A stretch of DNA of 64,000 nucleotides from an uncultured Paracoccaceae bacterium (GTDB lineage: Bacteria > Pseudomonadota > Alphaproteobacteria > Rhodobacterales > Rhodobacteraceae), in NCBI GenBank assembly GCA_947498985.1, contig CANMMF010000005.1, forward strand, positions 310,001-374,000. The letters are read 5' to 3'. This document shows, in pieces, positions 8,679-19,108 of the stretch (within the stretch, counting starts at the first letter, position 1; every line of letters starts with the position of its first letter). A program made the position numbers and the translations under genes. Under the pieces are notes generated by a model. The model did not search any database, was not told the DNA's origin, and worked only from the letters and a program-made list of their open reading frames with translations.

Positions 8679-11432
8679 TCAGTCTTCGCTGTCTTCGCCG
8701 ATATCGGCTGCTTCGGCCATTTCCTCTTCGGCGCCCTGATCGGCGATCCAGGCCACCGACACGACCTCTTCGCCCTTGCCGGTGTCGAAGACCTTCACCC
8801 CGCCCGCGCTGCGCGACCGGAACGAGATGCCTTCGACCGGCACCCGGATCGATTGCCCGCGCGAGGTGGCCAGCATGATCTGGTCCTCCAGATCCACCGG
8901 GAAGGAGGCCACGATATCGCCGCCGCGCATCGACTTCTCCCAGGCAGTCACCCCCATGCCGCCGCGTCCGCGCAGAGGGTAATCGAGTGACGAGCTGAGC
9001 TTGCCCAGACCCTTGGCGGTGATCGTCAGGATCAGGTTTTCCGCCGCCGACATCTCGGCGTAGCGTTCGGGCGGCAGCGGGCTGTCGGCATTGCCTTCTT
9101 CCTCGTCGCTCTCGCCCTCGTCGGTCACACCGGCCATCAGGCGGCGCATCTTGAGATAGGAGGCGCGCTCATCCGGGGCCGCCTCGAAATGGCGGATCAC
9201 CGACATCGAGACAACCTCGTCGCCATTCGAAAGCCGCACACCGCGCACACCGGTGGAGTTGCGCGAGTTGAAGACCCGCACATCGGGCACCGCGAAGCGG
9301 ATCGCGCGCCCGGAATTGGTGACCAGCATGACATCGTGATCTTCGGAACAGATGCGCGCGTTGATCAGGCGCAGCCCGTCCTCTTCGAACTTCATCGCGA
9401 TCTTGCCGTTCGACTTCACATTGGTGAAATCCGACAGCCGGTTGCGCCGCACGGAGCCCTTGTTGGTGGCAAAGACGATCTGCAGATCGGCCCATTCCTC
9501 TTCGGGCCGGTCCACGGGCATGATCGCGGCGATGCTGACCCCGGTGGGGATGGGCAGGATGTTGACGATGGCCTTGCCCTTGGAGGTACGCCCGCCCAGA
9601 GGCAGACGCCAGGTCTTGAGCTTGTAGACCATGCCATCGGTGGTGAAGAACAACAGCTGCGTATGGGTGTTGGCGACAAAGAGGTTGGTGACCACGTCGT
9701 CGTCTTTGAGCGCGCCACCCGACAGCCCCTTGCCGCCGCGCTTCTGGCTGCGGAAATCGCTGAGCGCGGTGCGTTTGATATAGCCGCCCTGCGTGACGGT
9801 GACGACCATGTCCTCCTGCTCGATCAGGTCCTCGTCATCCATGTCGCCGGACCAGTCGACAATCTCGGTGCGGCGCGGCACGGCAAATTCGTCGCGCACC
9901 GCGCGCAGCTCGTCGCTGACGATCTGCATGATGCGCTCGCGCGAGCCCAGGATGTCGAGGTAGTCCTTGATCCTGGCGGCCAGCTCCTCGAGCTCGTCGG
10001 TCACCTCCTTGACGCCAAGCTGCGTCAGGCGCTGCAGGCGCAGCTCGAGGATCGCGCGAGCCTGCGCCTCAGAGAGATTGTAGGTGCCGTCGTCATTGGC
10101 GGTATGGGTCGGATCGTCGATGAGCGCGATATAGGGCAGGATCTCGCCCGCGGGCCAGCGCCGCTCCATCAGCTTTTCGCGCGCCTCTGCGGCGTCCTGC
10201 GAGGCGCGGATCGTGGCCACCACCTCGTCCACATTGGCCACAGCCACGGCCAGACCACACAGGATATGGCTGCGCTCGCGGGCCTTGCGCAGCAGATAGG
10301 CGGTGCGCCGCGCGACCACATCCTCGCGGAAATCGACAAAGGCCGAGAGGAACCCGCGCAGGGTCAGCTGTTCGGGTTTGCCGCCGTTGAGCGCCAGCAT
10401 GTTGCAGCCAAAGAAGGTCTGCATCGGGGTGAAGCGGTAAAGCTGGTTCAGCACCACCTCGGCGGTGGCGTCGCGCTTGAGCTCGATAACGACGCGCACG
10501 CCGTCGCGGTCGCTTTCGTCCTGCACATGGGCGATGCCCTCGATCTTCTTGTCGCGCGCGGCCTCGGCGATGCGCTCGATCATCGTGGCCTTGTTCACCT
10601 GATAAGGGATCTCGTCGACGATGATCGCATAGCGGTCGCGGCGGATCTCCTCGATCCGGGTCTTGGCGCGGATGATCACGCTGCCGCGCCCCTCCAGATA
10701 GGCCTTGCGCGCGCCCGACCGGCCAAGGATCACGCCGCCGGTGGGGAAGTCGGGGGCGGGGATATACTCGATCAGCTGCTCGGAGCTGAGGTCCGGATCG
10801 TCGATCAGCGCCAGCGTGGCATCGGCCACTTCGCCAAGGTTATGCGGCGGGATGCGGGTCGCCATGCCCACGGCGATTCCCTCGGCACCATTGACCAGCA
10901 CGTTGGGGTAACGCGCGGGCAGCACCGTGGGCTCGTTGCGCTCATTGGCGTAGTTGGGGACAAAATCGACGGTGTCCTTGTCGATATCCTCGAGCAGCGC
11001 CTCGGCGGCCTTTTCAAGGCGGCTTTCGGTGTAGCGATAGGCGGCGGGCGGGTCGCCATCCATGGAGCCGAAATTGCCCTGACCGTCAATCAGCGGCAGC
11101 GACATGGAGAAGTCCTGCGCCATGCGCACCAGCGCGTCGTAAACCGCTGAATCGCCATGCGGGTGGTATCGGCCCATGACGTCACCGACGGCGGTGGCAC
11201 ATTTGCGGTAAGGCTTGGCGCGGGTCTGGCCGTTCTCCCAGAGCGTATAAAGAATGCGCCGGTGCACAGGTTTCAGGCCATCGCGCAGATCGGGAATCGC
11301 CCGGCTCACGATCACGCTCATGGCATAATCGAGATAGCTCGATTTCATCTCATCGAGGATGGAAATCGACGGCCCATCGTGCGGAGCGCGGATTTTCTCT
11401 TCGTTTTCAGGAGGTTCGGGCGTGTCGCTCAC
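8679..11432 (-). CDS. gyrA: DNA gyrase subunit A
   Basis: Catalytic subunit of the ATP-dependent type II topoisomerase that supercoils DNA. The start chosen is GTG at 11432 ([19 protein letters not shown] upstream), giving 917 residues; the frame is open 24 codons further back. Features: [20 protein letters not shown], the active-site Tyr134 in YRYTESRL, and the quinolone region [16 protein letters not shown] with Ser95 and Asp99 (the equivalents of E. coli Ser83/Asp87) both of the sensitive type. The GyrA-box QKRGGKG is present, which separates it from ParC, and six beta-pinwheel repeats follow. An insertion rich in Asp/Glu ([14 protein letters not shown]) lies in the C-terminal domain, and the tail is acidic. 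Confidence 0.97.
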   Translation of the reverse strand: MSDTPEPPENEEKIRAPHDGPSISILDEMKSSYLDYAMSVIVSRAIPDLRDGLKPVHRRILYTLWENGQTRAKPYRKCATAVGDVMGRYHPHGDSAVYDALVRMAQDFSMSLPLIDGQGNFGSMDGDPPAAYRYTESRLEKAAEALLEDIDKDTVDFVPNYANERNEPTVLPARYPNVLVNGAEGIAVGMATRIPPHNLGEVADATLALIDDPDLSSEQLIEYIPAPDFPTGGVILGRSGARKAYLEGRGSVIIRAKTRIEEIRRDRYAIIVDEIPYQVNKATMIERIAEAARDKKIEGIAHVQDESDRDGVRVVIELKRDATAEVVLNQLYRFTPMQTFFGCNMLALNGGKPEQLTLRGFLSAFVDFREDVVARRTAYLLRKARERSHILCGLAVAVANVDEVVATIRASQDAAEAREKLMERRWPAGEILPYIALIDDPTHTANDDGTYNLSEAQARAILELRLQRLTQLGVKEVTDELEELAARIKDYLDILGSRERIMQIVSDELRAVRDEFAVPRRTEIVDWSGDMDDEDLIEQEDMVVTVTQGGYIKRTALSDFRSQKRGGKGLSGGALKDDDVVTNLFVANTHTQLLFFTTDGMVYKLKTWRLPLGGRTSKGKAIVNILPIPTGVSIAAIMPVDRPEEEWADLQIVFATNKGSVRRNRLSDFTNVKSNGKIAMKFEEDGLRLINARICSEDHDVMLVTNSGRAIRFAVPDVRVFNSRNSTGVRGVRLSNGDEVVSMSVIRHFEAAPDERASYLKMRRLMAGVTDEGESDEEEGNADSPLPPERYAEMSAAENLILTITAKGLGKLSSSLDYPLRGRGGMGVTAWEKSMRGGDIVASFPVDLEDQIMLATSRGQSIRVPVEGISFRSRSAGGVKVFDTGKGEEVVSVAWIADQGAEEEMAEAADIGEDSED

Positions 11433-11622
11433 GTGATCTGCCTGTCGGTTGTTCTGCCATATCTTGTTGTCGGTGTTATATCCCAGACTAGGGATAGAGC
11501 GCAATGGCAGCGGCGCGCCGCGGTGTTAGCAGCCGAATCGCATCGGTGCCAACACATTGTTTTCATTGAAAAGTCAGAAAGTTCTTGCATGCTTGAGGCA
11601 GAAGAAACTTTCGAGGTGCGTT

Positions 11623-11892
11623 ATGCAGGTAAGTGAGACCGAGTTGATGCTGAAGGGTTACGGGCTGACCACGGCAGAGATGTTTTACCACATGCCCGAC
11701 TACAGCCACGTGCTGAATACCTTCATCTGGCAGGAATACGATCTGGCGCCGGACCACCCGCGGCTGTTTGAATTCATCGAGTTCTGGCACGACGAAATCG
11801 AGGGCCCGCTGCACTCCGTGCGCTTCACCCACCGCAAGATGATTTCGCCCGGCGAATGGCGCAACGTGGTGGGGGAATTCCGGTACCACTGA
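11623..11892 (+). CDS. usg: Usg family protein
   Basis: An 89-residue protein matching the alphaproteobacterial Usg family: LMLKGYGLTTAEMFYHMPDY, FIWQEYDLAPDHPRLFEFI and HRKMISPGEWRNV. The name comes from old annotations linking it to tryptophan genes; its biochemical role is not known. A GAGG sits seven bases before the ATG; an earlier in-frame ATG at 11557 is less likely because its N-terminal extension is unlike the family. It is divergent from gyrA across 190 bases that should contain both promoters. Confidence 0.85.
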   Translation: MQVSETELMLKGYGLTTAEMFYHMPDYSHVLNTFIWQEYDLAPDHPRLFEFIEFWHDEIEGPLHSVRFTHRKMISPGEWRNVVGEFRYH

Positions 11893-12006
11893 GCTGCCGT
11901 TTTCTGTGGATCTTCCGGACGGGCATTGCGCCGGAGGCCGCGCGGGAAGTGCGCCTCGGCTTCAACGAGACGGATGATGCGGCCCGGTGCGGCCCCCGGA
12001 ATGGCG

Positions 12007-12171
12007 GGGGTGTGGGCTGTCACGTCTGCTTTGCAGACATGACCTTGCCCACCCTGACCGCGCGTCGGGGCGCGCGTGCGGGCGCGGCACCCGGTATGGC
12101 TGGGGTGTGGGCTGTCACGTCTGCTCTGCAGACATGACCTTGCCCACCCTGACCGCGCGTCGGGGCGCGCG
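12007..12171. repeat. Two-copy tandem repeat, period 95 bp
   Basis: A 70-bp block at 12007-12076 recurs at 12102-12171 with one mismatch; the 25 bp before each copy are also similar, so the real period is 95 bp. Each copy contains a small stem-loop GTCTGC-N3-GCAGAC and ends in CGCGCGTCGGGGCGCGCG-type sequence. It fills the convergent gap between usg and the SYLF gene. Frames open through it are probably non-coding. Confidence 0.85.
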
Positions 12172-12178
12172 GTCAGGG
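12147..12178. terminator. 13-bp GC-rich stem-loop between convergent genes
   Basis: CCCTGACCGCGCG (12147-12159) pairs perfectly with CGCGCGGTCAGGG (12166-12178) around the loop TCGGGG. The left arm belongs to the second tandem-repeat copy and the right arm overlaps the stop codon of the SYLF gene (12173-12175). There is no T-tract on either strand, so it is a candidate factor-dependent or REP-like transcription barrier. Confidence 0.5.
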
Positions 12179-12727
12179 AATTATCCGGGTGTATTTCACG
12201 CCTTCCAGCGTCGCGCCCACACGCAGGCCGGACTGGCCGAAGATCACCGCGATGGTGGGAGCGAGCGAGGTGGTGGTCTCGGCGGCCAGCGTCTCTCCGC
12301 GCTCTGGTGTGGCGTATTCGATGTTCGCGCCTGCCGCATAGCCCGGCGAGCGGCGGAAATTGTAGAGCGCATCGTTGGTCATGAAGAACAATACATGCGC
12401 GTATTGCTGCGCGCCGATCTGCAGACCGCCGGAGGCTTTGGTCACCGAATAGTAATCCACCGTGGCCCCGCCGACGCGCAGCGCGCCGCGCCCGTAGGCG
12501 CCGCCAAGGCCCAGACCGGCTTCGGTCACCAGCGGCATCACCAGCAGGCCCACGGCCTTGCCCGCAAGATCGCGGGTTGCGGGGAAATCGGCATAAAGCT
12601 GCGCCAGCGTCGCGTCGACGCGGGCGTCGATTGTGGCGGGCCCGCGGCTGCCGATACCATTGCCGCAGGCGGATACGAAGGGAACGGCACACAGGCCGAG
12701 TGTCATGTGACGACGGGTGAGGGTCAT
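12173..12727 (-). CDS. SYLF/Ysc84-domain lipoprotein
   Basis: A 184-residue exported protein. The start is set at 12727 because MTLTRRHMTLGLCAVPFVSAC is a good lipoprotein signal with the lipid-attachment cysteine at residue 21; the twin arginines give a faint Tat look. The mature part contains RDLAGKAVGLLVMPLVTEAGLG, GGATVDYYSVTKASGGLQIG and a terminal LEGVKYTRI, the pattern of the SYLF (Ysc84) lipid-binding domain. These proteins bind anionic lipids and are often stress-induced; the exact role here is unknown. The gene is monocistronic and converges on usg. Confidence 0.82.
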   Translation of the reverse strand: MTLTRRHMTLGLCAVPFVSACGNGIGSRGPATIDARVDATLAQLYADFPATRDLAGKAVGLLVMPLVTEAGLGLGGAYGRGALRVGGATVDYYSVTKASGGLQIGAQQYAHVLFFMTNDALYNFRRSPGYAAGANIEYATPERGETLAAETTTSLAPTIAVIFGQSGLRVGATLEGVKYTRIIP

Positions 12728-12838
12728 GTCATTGCTCGCTCGATATGTTTTTTGCCCGGCTGTGTCGCCGGTTACGCGCTTTATAGGTGAAGGTGGCGCA
12801 ATTGTCACGTCACCTTGTGGTGTGCGGGCGTGAAACCG

Positions 12839-13837
12839 CTAGCCGTTGAGGAGACGGGCAGCGGCTGGGGCGAAATACGTGAGCACCCCATCGCAGCCCG
12901 CGCGCTTGAAGCCTTGCAGGCTCTCCATCATGGTTTTCTCGCCGTCGATCCAGCCGCGCTCTGCCGCGCCGGTGATCATCGCGTATTCGCCCGAGACCTG
13001 ATAGGCGAAGGTCGGCGCGCCGAACATGTCGCGGGCGCGGCGGCAGATATCGAGATAGGGCATGCCCGGCTTGACCATGATCATGTCGGCGCCTTCGGAC
13101 AGGTCACGCTCGATCAGGCGCATCGCCTCGTCGGAATTGCCCGGGTTCATCTGGTAGGTCTTCTTGTCCCCCTTGAGCGCGCCCGAGGCGCCGACCGCAT
13201 CGCGGAACGGCCCGTAGAAGGCGGAGGCGTATTTCGCCGCGTAGCTCAGGATCGTCACGTCGTGAAAGCCTTCGCCCTCGAGCCCGGCGCGCATCGCGCC
13301 GATGCGGCCGTCCATCATGTCCGACGGCCCGATGATGTCGGCCCCGGCACGTGCCTGGCTCAGCGTCTGCCGGACCAGCGCCTCGACGGTGCGGTCATTC
13401 ACCACCGCGCCATCTTCGACAAAGCCGTCATGGCCGTCGATATTGTAGGGATCGAGCGCCACATCGGTCATGATCGCGATATCGGGCACCGCATCCTTGA
13501 TGGCGCGCGTGGCGCGGTTGGAGAGGTTTTCGGGATTCCAGGCCTCGGCGCAATCGGCGGTCTTGAGGGCGGGATCGGTATAGGGAAAAAGGCAGATCGC
13601 GGGGATGCCCAGCCCGTGCGCGTCGCGCGCGGCCTCGACCACCTTGTCGACCGAAAGCCGGTTGACGCCGGGCATCGAGGCGATGGGCTCCACCTGGCCT
13701 TCGCCGTCGCGCACGAAGACCGGCCAGATGAAATCGGCCGGCGACAGCGTGGTTTCCTGCACAAGCGCGCGCAGGGCGGGTGTTGCGCGCAGCCGGCGCA
13801 GACGGGTGGCTGGGAAGGGGGCTTGGCTGGGCCGCAT
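12839..13837 (-). CDS. hemB: Delta-aminolevulinic acid dehydratase (porphobilinogen synthase)
   Basis: A 332-residue TIM-barrel enzyme that condenses two ALA molecules to porphobilinogen. The start at 13837 is set by GGAGG at 13843-13847; an ATG six codons upstream lacks such a site. Schiff-base lysines lie in YAAKYASAFYGPFR and MVKPGMPYLD. The metal loop reads DVALDPYNIDGHDG, so the three cysteines of zinc-type HemB are missing: this is the non-zinc (Mg/K-responsive) class usual in Rhodobacter relatives. Together with hemA at 33.7 kb it covers the first two steps of tetrapyrrole synthesis in the window. The reading frame stays open for 4.3 kb upstream, an artefact of GC bias. Confidence 0.96.
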   Translation of the reverse strand: MRPSQAPFPATRLRRLRATPALRALVQETTLSPADFIWPVFVRDGEGQVEPIASMPGVNRLSVDKVVEAARDAHGLGIPAICLFPYTDPALKTADCAEAWNPENLSNRATRAIKDAVPDIAIMTDVALDPYNIDGHDGFVEDGAVVNDRTVEALVRQTLSQARAGADIIGPSDMMDGRIGAMRAGLEGEGFHDVTILSYAAKYASAFYGPFRDAVGASGALKGDKKTYQMNPGNSDEAMRLIERDLSEGADMIMVKPGMPYLDICRRARDMFGAPTFAYQVSGEYAMITGAAERGWIDGEKTMMESLQGFKRAGCDGVLTYFAPAAARLLNG

Positions 13838-14014
13838 GCTGGCCTCCGGGGTCATTTGCAAACTGCTGACGGGTATCGGCCACAAGCGCGCCTCTGTCCA
13901 GAGCGGGGCATTCCGGCACCACGCGCAGGCGGCGGATCCGGCGGGTGCAAGCGGGCTCTGGGCAAGCGCGCGGCGGCGCGCTAGAACGCCCACGCGTATC
14001 AAGAGCGGGACCGC

Positions 14015-14536
14015 ATGGACTGGTATCAAATTGTTTTTGAAGTGATCGACATGCGATCCTTTTCCAATCTCTGGTTCTGGATCGTGCTGGCGGTGGTCTG
14101 GTCCTCGGCCAGCCACTGGGTGCTGGGTGTGCCCTATGACATGGTTGCGCGGGCCCGCAAACATGGCGGGCAGGCGGCGCAGGATCTCGAGGATCTGGTG
14201 CGGATCAACGCCAACCGGCTGCTCTTCATCATCGAGGAGGCGGGGCTCTGGATCACCGCGCTCGGCTCGGCATTGCTGACCGGGCTGGGTCTGACCGGGT
14301 TTGTCTACAAGATCGAGCTGGCGCAGGCGCTGTTCCTGCTGGCCTTTCCGATGACGCTGGTGGCGATCCTCAGTGTCTGGTCGGCGCGGCGGATTCAGCG
14401 CGAGGACAGGGCGGGTGAACAGCTCTGGCGGCGCTTGCGGATCCAGCGGATGCTGACACAGTTCATCGGCATGATCTCGATCTTCTTTACAGCACTCTGG
14501 GGCATGTACCAGAACCTGTCGCTGAATGTGCTCTAG
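14015..14536 (+). CDS. Conserved membrane protein (Rhodobacterales family)
   Basis: A 173-residue protein with about four membrane segments (near residues 20-38, 78-96, 101-122 and 147-165) and a basic, charged cytoplasmic loop at 40-72 (RARKHGGQAAQDLEDLVRIN). I recall close relatives annotated as 'component of SufBCD complex' in Rhodobacterales, but nothing in the sequence itself supports a role in iron-sulfur assembly, and no suf genes are present. It is divergent from hemB across 177 bases and lies upstream of mfd. Confidence 0.7.
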   Translation: MDWYQIVFEVIDMRSFSNLWFWIVLAVVWSSASHWVLGVPYDMVARARKHGGQAAQDLEDLVRINANRLLFIIEEAGLWITALGSALLTGLGLTGFVYKIELAQALFLLAFPMTLVAILSVWSARRIQREDRAGEQLWRRLRIQRMLTQFIGMISIFFTALWGMYQNLSLNVL

Positions 14537-14560
14537 CGGCGGGGATGGCCGGCAAAAAGG

Positions 14561-14576
14561 AGCGCGTCCGCGCGCT
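14561..14576 (+). terminator. Short stem-loop after the membrane-protein gene
   Basis: AGCGCG (14561-14566), loop TCCG, CGCGCT (14571-14576), preceded by AAAAAGG and followed by TTAATT. It lies 25 bases beyond the stop at 14536 and fits a weak intrinsic terminator. Confidence 0.4.
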
Positions 14577-14643
14577 TTAATTCTGCAAGTGGCGGGGTGA
14601 CGCGGGAATACGGAGCGGGGTGCAGCGGGGCGGATGTTGCAGG

Positions 14644-14842
14644 CTTCAGGGCTCACCAAAGCAAAGCGCTTTTCCCTGTGCCGCCCCGCGCCCGAGCCTT
14701 GCCTGACAGGCCCTGACACCCGCCGCAAGGCAAATAGCCGTCTCCCCGCGAGGCGGGGCCCCTCGGCGATTTGCCTTGCGGCGCGCGCCATGGCCTGTCT
14801 GTCCGGTCTCGGGCGAGGGGCGGCTCCGAAGCAAAGCAGCGG
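14644..14842 (+). repeat. ~200-bp imperfect-palindrome dispersed element, copy A
   Basis: The element fills most of the 340-base gap before mfd. The centre is CCCCGC-GAG-GCGGGG (14744-14758), flanked by the perfect 14-bp arms 14722-14735 and 14769-14782, then by looser pairing out to GCCGCCCC on the left and GGGGCGGC on the right. The left end reads CTTCAGGGCTCACCAAAGC, the right end GGCTCCGAAGCAAAGC. Copies B (44432-44626, inverted) and C (52111-52310) share the centre, the arm layout and both ends. The element ends 37 bases before the mfd ATG, so it is likely transcribed in the mfd 5' region or contains its promoter side. Confidence 0.85.
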
Positions 14843-14878
14843 TTGACGGCGCGGGGGATGCGCGCCATGTGACCGGCC

Positions 14879-17800
14879 ATGTCTGGCAATCCGGTGATCA
14901 TGGGCGGCGCGCCCGAAGGCTATGACGCGGCATTGGTGTTGCGCGAGGTGGCGCGCGCCGGGGGTGGCGTCGTGCATGTGGCGCGCGACGACAAGCGCAT
15001 GGCGGCGATGGCCGATGCGCTGGCCTTTTTTGCGCCCGACATGCCGGTGTTGCGGTTTCCGGCCTGGGATTGCCTGCCCTATGACCGGGTGTCGCCCAAT
15101 GCCGACATCTCGGCGGCGCGCATGGCGACGCTGGCGGGGCTGGTGCATGGCGGGCCCACACGTTTCGTGTTGCTGACGACGCTGGCGGCGGCCACGCAGC
15201 GGCTGCCTGCGCGGTCGGTGCTGCGCGAGGCGGCGTTCACCGCGCGGGTCGGCGACCGGGTGGATGAGGCGGCGCTGCGCGGGTTTCTGGTGCGCATGGG
15301 GTTTGCGCAGGCGCCCACCGTGACCGAGCCCGGCGATTACGCCATTCGCGGCGGCATCATCGATATCTACCCGCCGGGTGACGGCGGGCCAGTGCGGCTG
15401 GATTTCTTCGGCGACGTTCTGGACGGCGCGCGGCGGTTCGAGGCCGCCACGCAAAGGACCACCGAAAAGCTCGATATGGTGGAGCTGGCGCCGGTGTCGG
15501 AGGTGATCCTCGACGAGGCGGCGATCACCCGGTTCCGGCAGAATTACCGCATCGAGTTTGGTGCCGCGGGCACCGACGATCCGCTTTACGAGGCGGTGAG
15601 TGCCGGACGCAAACATCAGGGGATCGAGCATTGGCTGCCGTTTTTTCATGCGGAGCTCGAGACGCTCTTTGACTATCTGCCCGGCGCGCCGGTTCTGCTG
15701 GACGATCAGTTCACCTCGGCGCGGCTGGCGCGCTGGGAGGGGATCGAGGACCAGTATGATGCGCGCAAACACGCGCTGGGTCAGAAAAAGGCCATGGGAT
15801 CGACGGTCTACAAGCCGATCCCACCGGGGTTGCTCTATCTTGACGATGCCGCGTTCGGGCAGGCGGTGGGTGATCGCCGCCAGGTGATGTTCAACCCGCT
15901 GCCGCAGGCCAGCGGGCCGGGGGTGGTGGATGCGGGCGGGCGCATCGGGCGCAATTTCGCGCCCGAACGCCAGCAGGAAAACATCAGCCTTTTCGGAGCG
16001 TTGGCGCGTCATGTTCAGGACCGGCTGACGGAGGGGCCGGTGCTCATCGCATCTTACTCCGAGGGCGCGCGGGAGCGGTTGACCGGGCTTATCGAGGATG
16101 AGGGACTGGCAGAGGCGGTGCCTGTGGCCAATGGCACGCGGATTGGCAAACGCGGGCTGCATCTGGCGGTCTGGGCGCTGGAACAGGGGTTCGAGGCGCC
16201 CTGGGAGGCGGCGGGGGATTCGGGCCGCCTGACGGTGATCTCGGAGCAGGACGTGCTGGGCGACCGGTTGATCCGGCAGCCGAAGAAACGCCGCCGGGCG
16301 GAAAACTTCCTGACCGAGACGCAGAGCCTCAGTCCCGGCGATCTGGTGGTGCATGTGGATCACGGCATCGGGCGCTATCAGGGCATGGAGGTGATCACCG
16401 CCGCCGGGGCCGCGCATGAGTGCCTGGCGCTGGAATATGCCGAGAGCGCGAAGCTTTATCTGCCGGTCGAAAACATCGAGCTGCTGAGCAAATACGGCCA
16501 TGACGAGGGGTTGCTTGACCGGTTGGGCGGCGGCGCCTGGCAGGCCAAGAAAGCAAAGCTCAAGGAGCGCATCCGCGAGATGGCGGACCGGCTGATCCGG
16601 ATTGCCGCGGAGCGCGCGCTGCGCCGGGCGCCGGTGGTGGACCCGCCGGTGGGCGCCTATGAGAGCTTTGCCGCGCGCTTTCCCTATCAGGAAACAGATG
16701 ATCAGCTGCGCGCCATCGAGGATGTAATGGCGGATCTGCATTCGGGGCAACCGATGGACAGGCTGGTCTGCGGCGATGTGGGGTTCGGCAAGACCGAGGT
16801 GGCGATGCGGGCGGCGTTTGTGGCGGCCATGTCCGGTGTGCAGGTGGCGGTGATCGCGCCGACAACGCTGCTGGCGCGGCAGCATTACAAGAGCTTTGCC
16901 GAGCGGTTTCGCGGCTTTCCGCTGCAGGTCTCGCCGCTCTCGCGTTTCGTGAGCGCCAAACAGGCGGCGCTGACCCGCGAGGGGATTTCGCGCGGCACCG
17001 TGGATGTCGCCATCGGCACCCATGCGCTGCTGGCCAAGGGCATCCGGTTTCAGAATCTGGGGCTGCTGATCATCGACGAAGAGCAGCATTTCGGCGTGCA
17101 GCACAAGGAGCGGCTCAAGCAGCTGCGTTCGGACATCCATGTGCTGACGCTCACGGCCACACCGATCCCGCGCACGCTGCAGCTGAGCCTCACCGGCGTG
17201 CGGGATCTGTCGATCATCGGCACGCCGCCCGTCGACCGGCTGGCGATCCGCACCTATGTGAGCGAGTTCGATCCGGTGACGATCCGCGAGGCGCTGTTGC
17301 GCGAGCATTACCGGGGCGGGCAGAGTTTCTACGTGGTGCCGCGGATCTCGGATCTGCCGGAGATAGAGGAATTTCTGCGCGAGCAGGTGCCGGAGGTCAG
17401 CGTTGTCGTGGCGCATGGGCAGATGGCGGCTGGGGAACTCGATGACCGGATGAACGCGTTTTACGACGGCAAATACGACGTGTTGCTGGCCACGACGATT
17501 GTCGAATCCGGGCTCGATATTCCGACCGCCAACACGATGATCGTGCACCGCGCCGATATGTTCGGGCTGAGCCAGCTTTACCAGATCCGCGGGCGGGTGG
17601 GGCGCTCCAAGACCCGCGCTTATGCCTATCTGACGACGAAACCGCGCACCAAGCTCACGGCGACGGCGGAAAAGCGGCTGCGGGTGCTGGGCTCGATCGA
17701 CACGCTGGGGGCGGGGTTTTCGCTGGCCTCCCAGGATCTCGACATTCGCGGCGCGGGCAACCTGCTGGGCGAGGAGCAATCCGGGCAGATGCGCGATGTG

Positions 17801-18361
17801 GGCTATGAGCTTTACCAGTCGATGCTGGAAGAGGCGATTGCCAAGATCCGCGCCGGTGAGATGGAAGGACTTTCGGAGGCCGACGATCAATGGGCGCCGC
17901 AGATCAATCTCGGCGTGCCGGTGCTGATCCCCGAGGCCTATGTGCCCGATCTCGATGTGCGGCTGGGGCTCTACCGGCGCTTGTCGGGCCTGACCACCAA
18001 GGTGGAGCTTGAGGGGTTCGCCGCGGAGCTGATCGATCGCTTCGGCAAGCTGCCGCGCGAGGTCAATACGCTGCTGCTGGTGGTGCGGATCAAGGCGATG
18101 TGCAAGCGCGCCGGGATTGCCAAGCTGGATGGCGGGCCGAAAGGCGCGGTGATCCAGTTCCACAACGACAAGTTTGCCCGGCCCGAGGGTCTCGTCACCT
18201 TTATCAAGGCGCAGAACGGACTGGCCAAGGTCAAGGACAACAAGATCGTGGTGCGGCGCGACTGGTCGAGCGACAAGACGAAGATCCAGGGTGCGTTTGC
18301 GATTGCCCGGGATCTGGCGGAGGCTGCGGGCGCGCTGAAGAAGCGCAGGGAAAGCGCGTGA
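14879..18361 (+). CDS. mfd: Transcription-repair coupling factor Mfd
   Basis: A 1160-residue superfamily 2 translocase that removes RNA polymerase stalled at DNA lesions and recruits UvrA. Order: UvrB-homology domains (residues 1-330, with [14 protein letters not shown]), the CarD-like RNA-polymerase-interaction domain beginning [20 protein letters not shown] near 480, Walker [12 protein letters not shown] with Lys638, DEEQHFG at 733, [10 protein letters not shown], and [12 protein letters not shown]. The C-terminal D7 domain ([24 protein letters not shown]) is complete. Length is normal. The ATG at 14879 has only a weak ribosome site; a second in-frame ATG lies seven codons in. Confidence 0.96.
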   Translation: MSGNPVIMGGAPEGYDAALVLREVARAGGGVVHVARDDKRMAAMADALAFFAPDMPVLRFPAWDCLPYDRVSPNADISAARMATLAGLVHGGPTRFVLLTTLAAATQRLPARSVLREAAFTARVGDRVDEAALRGFLVRMGFAQAPTVTEPGDYAIRGGIIDIYPPGDGGPVRLDFFGDVLDGARRFEAATQRTTEKLDMVELAPVSEVILDEAAITRFRQNYRIEFGAAGTDDPLYEAVSAGRKHQGIEHWLPFFHAELETLFDYLPGAPVLLDDQFTSARLARWEGIEDQYDARKHALGQKKAMGSTVYKPIPPGLLYLDDAAFGQAVGDRRQVMFNPLPQASGPGVVDAGGRIGRNFAPERQQENISLFGALARHVQDRLTEGPVLIASYSEGARERLTGLIEDEGLAEAVPVANGTRIGKRGLHLAVWALEQGFEAPWEAAGDSGRLTVISEQDVLGDRLIRQPKKRRRAENFLTETQSLSPGDLVVHVDHGIGRYQGMEVITAAGAAHECLALEYAESAKLYLPVENIELLSKYGHDEGLLDRLGGGAWQAKKAKLKERIREMADRLIRIAAERALRRAPVVDPPVGAYESFAARFPYQETDDQLRAIEDVMADLHSGQPMDRLVCGDVGFGKTEVAMRAAFVAAMSGVQVAVIAPTTLLARQHYKSFAERFRGFPLQVSPLSRFVSAKQAALTREGISRGTVDVAIGTHALLAKGIRFQNLGLLIIDEEQHFGVQHKERLKQLRSDIHVLTLTATPIPRTLQLSLTGVRDLSIIGTPPVDRLAIRTYVSEFDPVTIREALLREHYRGGQSFYVVPRISDLPEIEEFLREQVPEVSVVVAHGQMAAGELDDRMNAFYDGKYDVLLATTIVESGLDIPTANTMIVHRADMFGLSQLYQIRGRVGRSKTRAYAYLTTKPRTKLTATAEKRLRVLGSIDTLGAGFSLASQDLDIRGAGNLLGEEQSGQMRDVGYELYQSMLEEAIAKIRAGEMEGLSEADDQWAPQINLGVPVLIPEAYVPDLDVRLGLYRRLSGLTTKVELEGFAAELIDRFGKLPREVNTLLLVVRIKAMCKRAGIAKLDGGPKGAVIQFHNDKFARPEGLVTFIKAQNGLAKVKDNKIVVRRDWSSDKTKIQGAFAIARDLAEAAGALKKRRESA

Positions 18362-18481
18362 CGGCGCTGCTCATCCGCCCTGATGGGCGGCCTCGCTTTG
18401 GTGGGATGTGGCGGGGTGACAAGCGCAGCGTGTGAGGCAATAGTCTGGCGCAGGATCCAGCGGCAAAGGCAGGGCGTGGGC

Positions 18482-19042
18482 ATGGCCAGTATCAACCGGA
18501 TTGTCATGGCCAAGCGCTGTCGGCAGATCGTGCGGTCGCTGGAGCCCGAAACGCTGGATGCCGCCGAAATATCGGGCACCTGGGGCGAGAAATTCGGCTT
18601 CCGCTCCTATCGCAGCTACTGGTATCCGGAATACGACATTTGCGAGGGTCCGCTGAGCGATGACGCGGGCGGGGTGGCGCAGGTCGATCTGATCATTGCC
18701 GACCAGGTCTGGGAACATCTCGACCGGCCCTATCGCGCGACGCAGAACGTGCTCGCCTCGTTGCGCCCGGGCGGGTATTTCCTGGTCGCCGTGCCGTTTT
18801 TTGTACCGCTGCACGCGGCACCGGTGGACAATACCCGCTGGTCGGCGCGGGGCCTGAAGAACCTGCTGATCGAATGCGGGTTTGCCGAGGACAACATCGT
18901 CTCGGAGCAATGGGGCAATCGCTGGGCGGGTATCCGCAACGTCGTGGGGCCGTTCCCGCCGGTCTATCATCCCGAGACCGACAGGCTGGAAAATGAAGAG
19001 GATTTTCCGGTGACAAGCTGGGCGCTGGCGCAGAAGCTTTGA
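18482..19042 (+). CDS. Class I SAM-dependent methyltransferase-like protein
   Basis: A 186-residue protein with a Methyltransf_11-like pattern: VDLIIADQVWEHLDRPYRA, then NVLASLRPGGYFLVAVPFFVPLH, and NTRWSARGLKNLLIECGF. The glycine-rich motif I that normally binds the methionine part of SAM (E/DxGxGxG) is not visible; the region before the acidic motif reads WYPEYDICEGPL. It may be an N-terminally reduced or catalytically altered member. These proteins often sit in glycan or lipid loci with sulfotransferases; here a sulfotransferase lies 3.5 kb away. Start ATG 18482 follows a G-rich stretch. Confidence 0.68.
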   Translation: MASINRIVMAKRCRQIVRSLEPETLDAAEISGTWGEKFGFRSYRSYWYPEYDICEGPLSDDAGGVAQVDLIIADQVWEHLDRPYRATQNVLASLRPGGYFLVAVPFFVPLHAAPVDNTRWSARGLKNLLIECGFAEDNIVSEQWGNRWAGIRNVVGPFPPVYHPETDRLENEEDFPVTSWALAQKL

Positions 19043-19108
19043 GCGTTGCCTCTGGCGGCGAGGGTGGCGGTGGGGGTGAGCCCCCTACACCCCCCAGCCC
19101 CCCCACAC

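Noticed and set aside
9189-11150. A 653-codon plus-strand open frame antisense to gyrA
   Set aside because: Composition is the mirror of gyrA third-position GC; no domain pattern or plausible ribosome site. Similar long shadows oppose ilvB, the M48 gene and the Rieske gene.
11987-12790. A 267-codon plus-strand frame through the 95-bp repeat and antisense to the SYLF gene
   Set aside because: The SYLF lipoprotein on the minus strand is clearly the real gene; this frame is repetitive at its start and antisense afterwards.
12839-18163. A 1774-codon minus-strand open frame covering hemB and running antisense through mfd
   Set aside because: Only its last 332 codons (HemB) look like protein. The rest mirrors mfd codon bias and is His/Arg/Gln-rich, the usual signature of an antisense frame in high-GC DNA.
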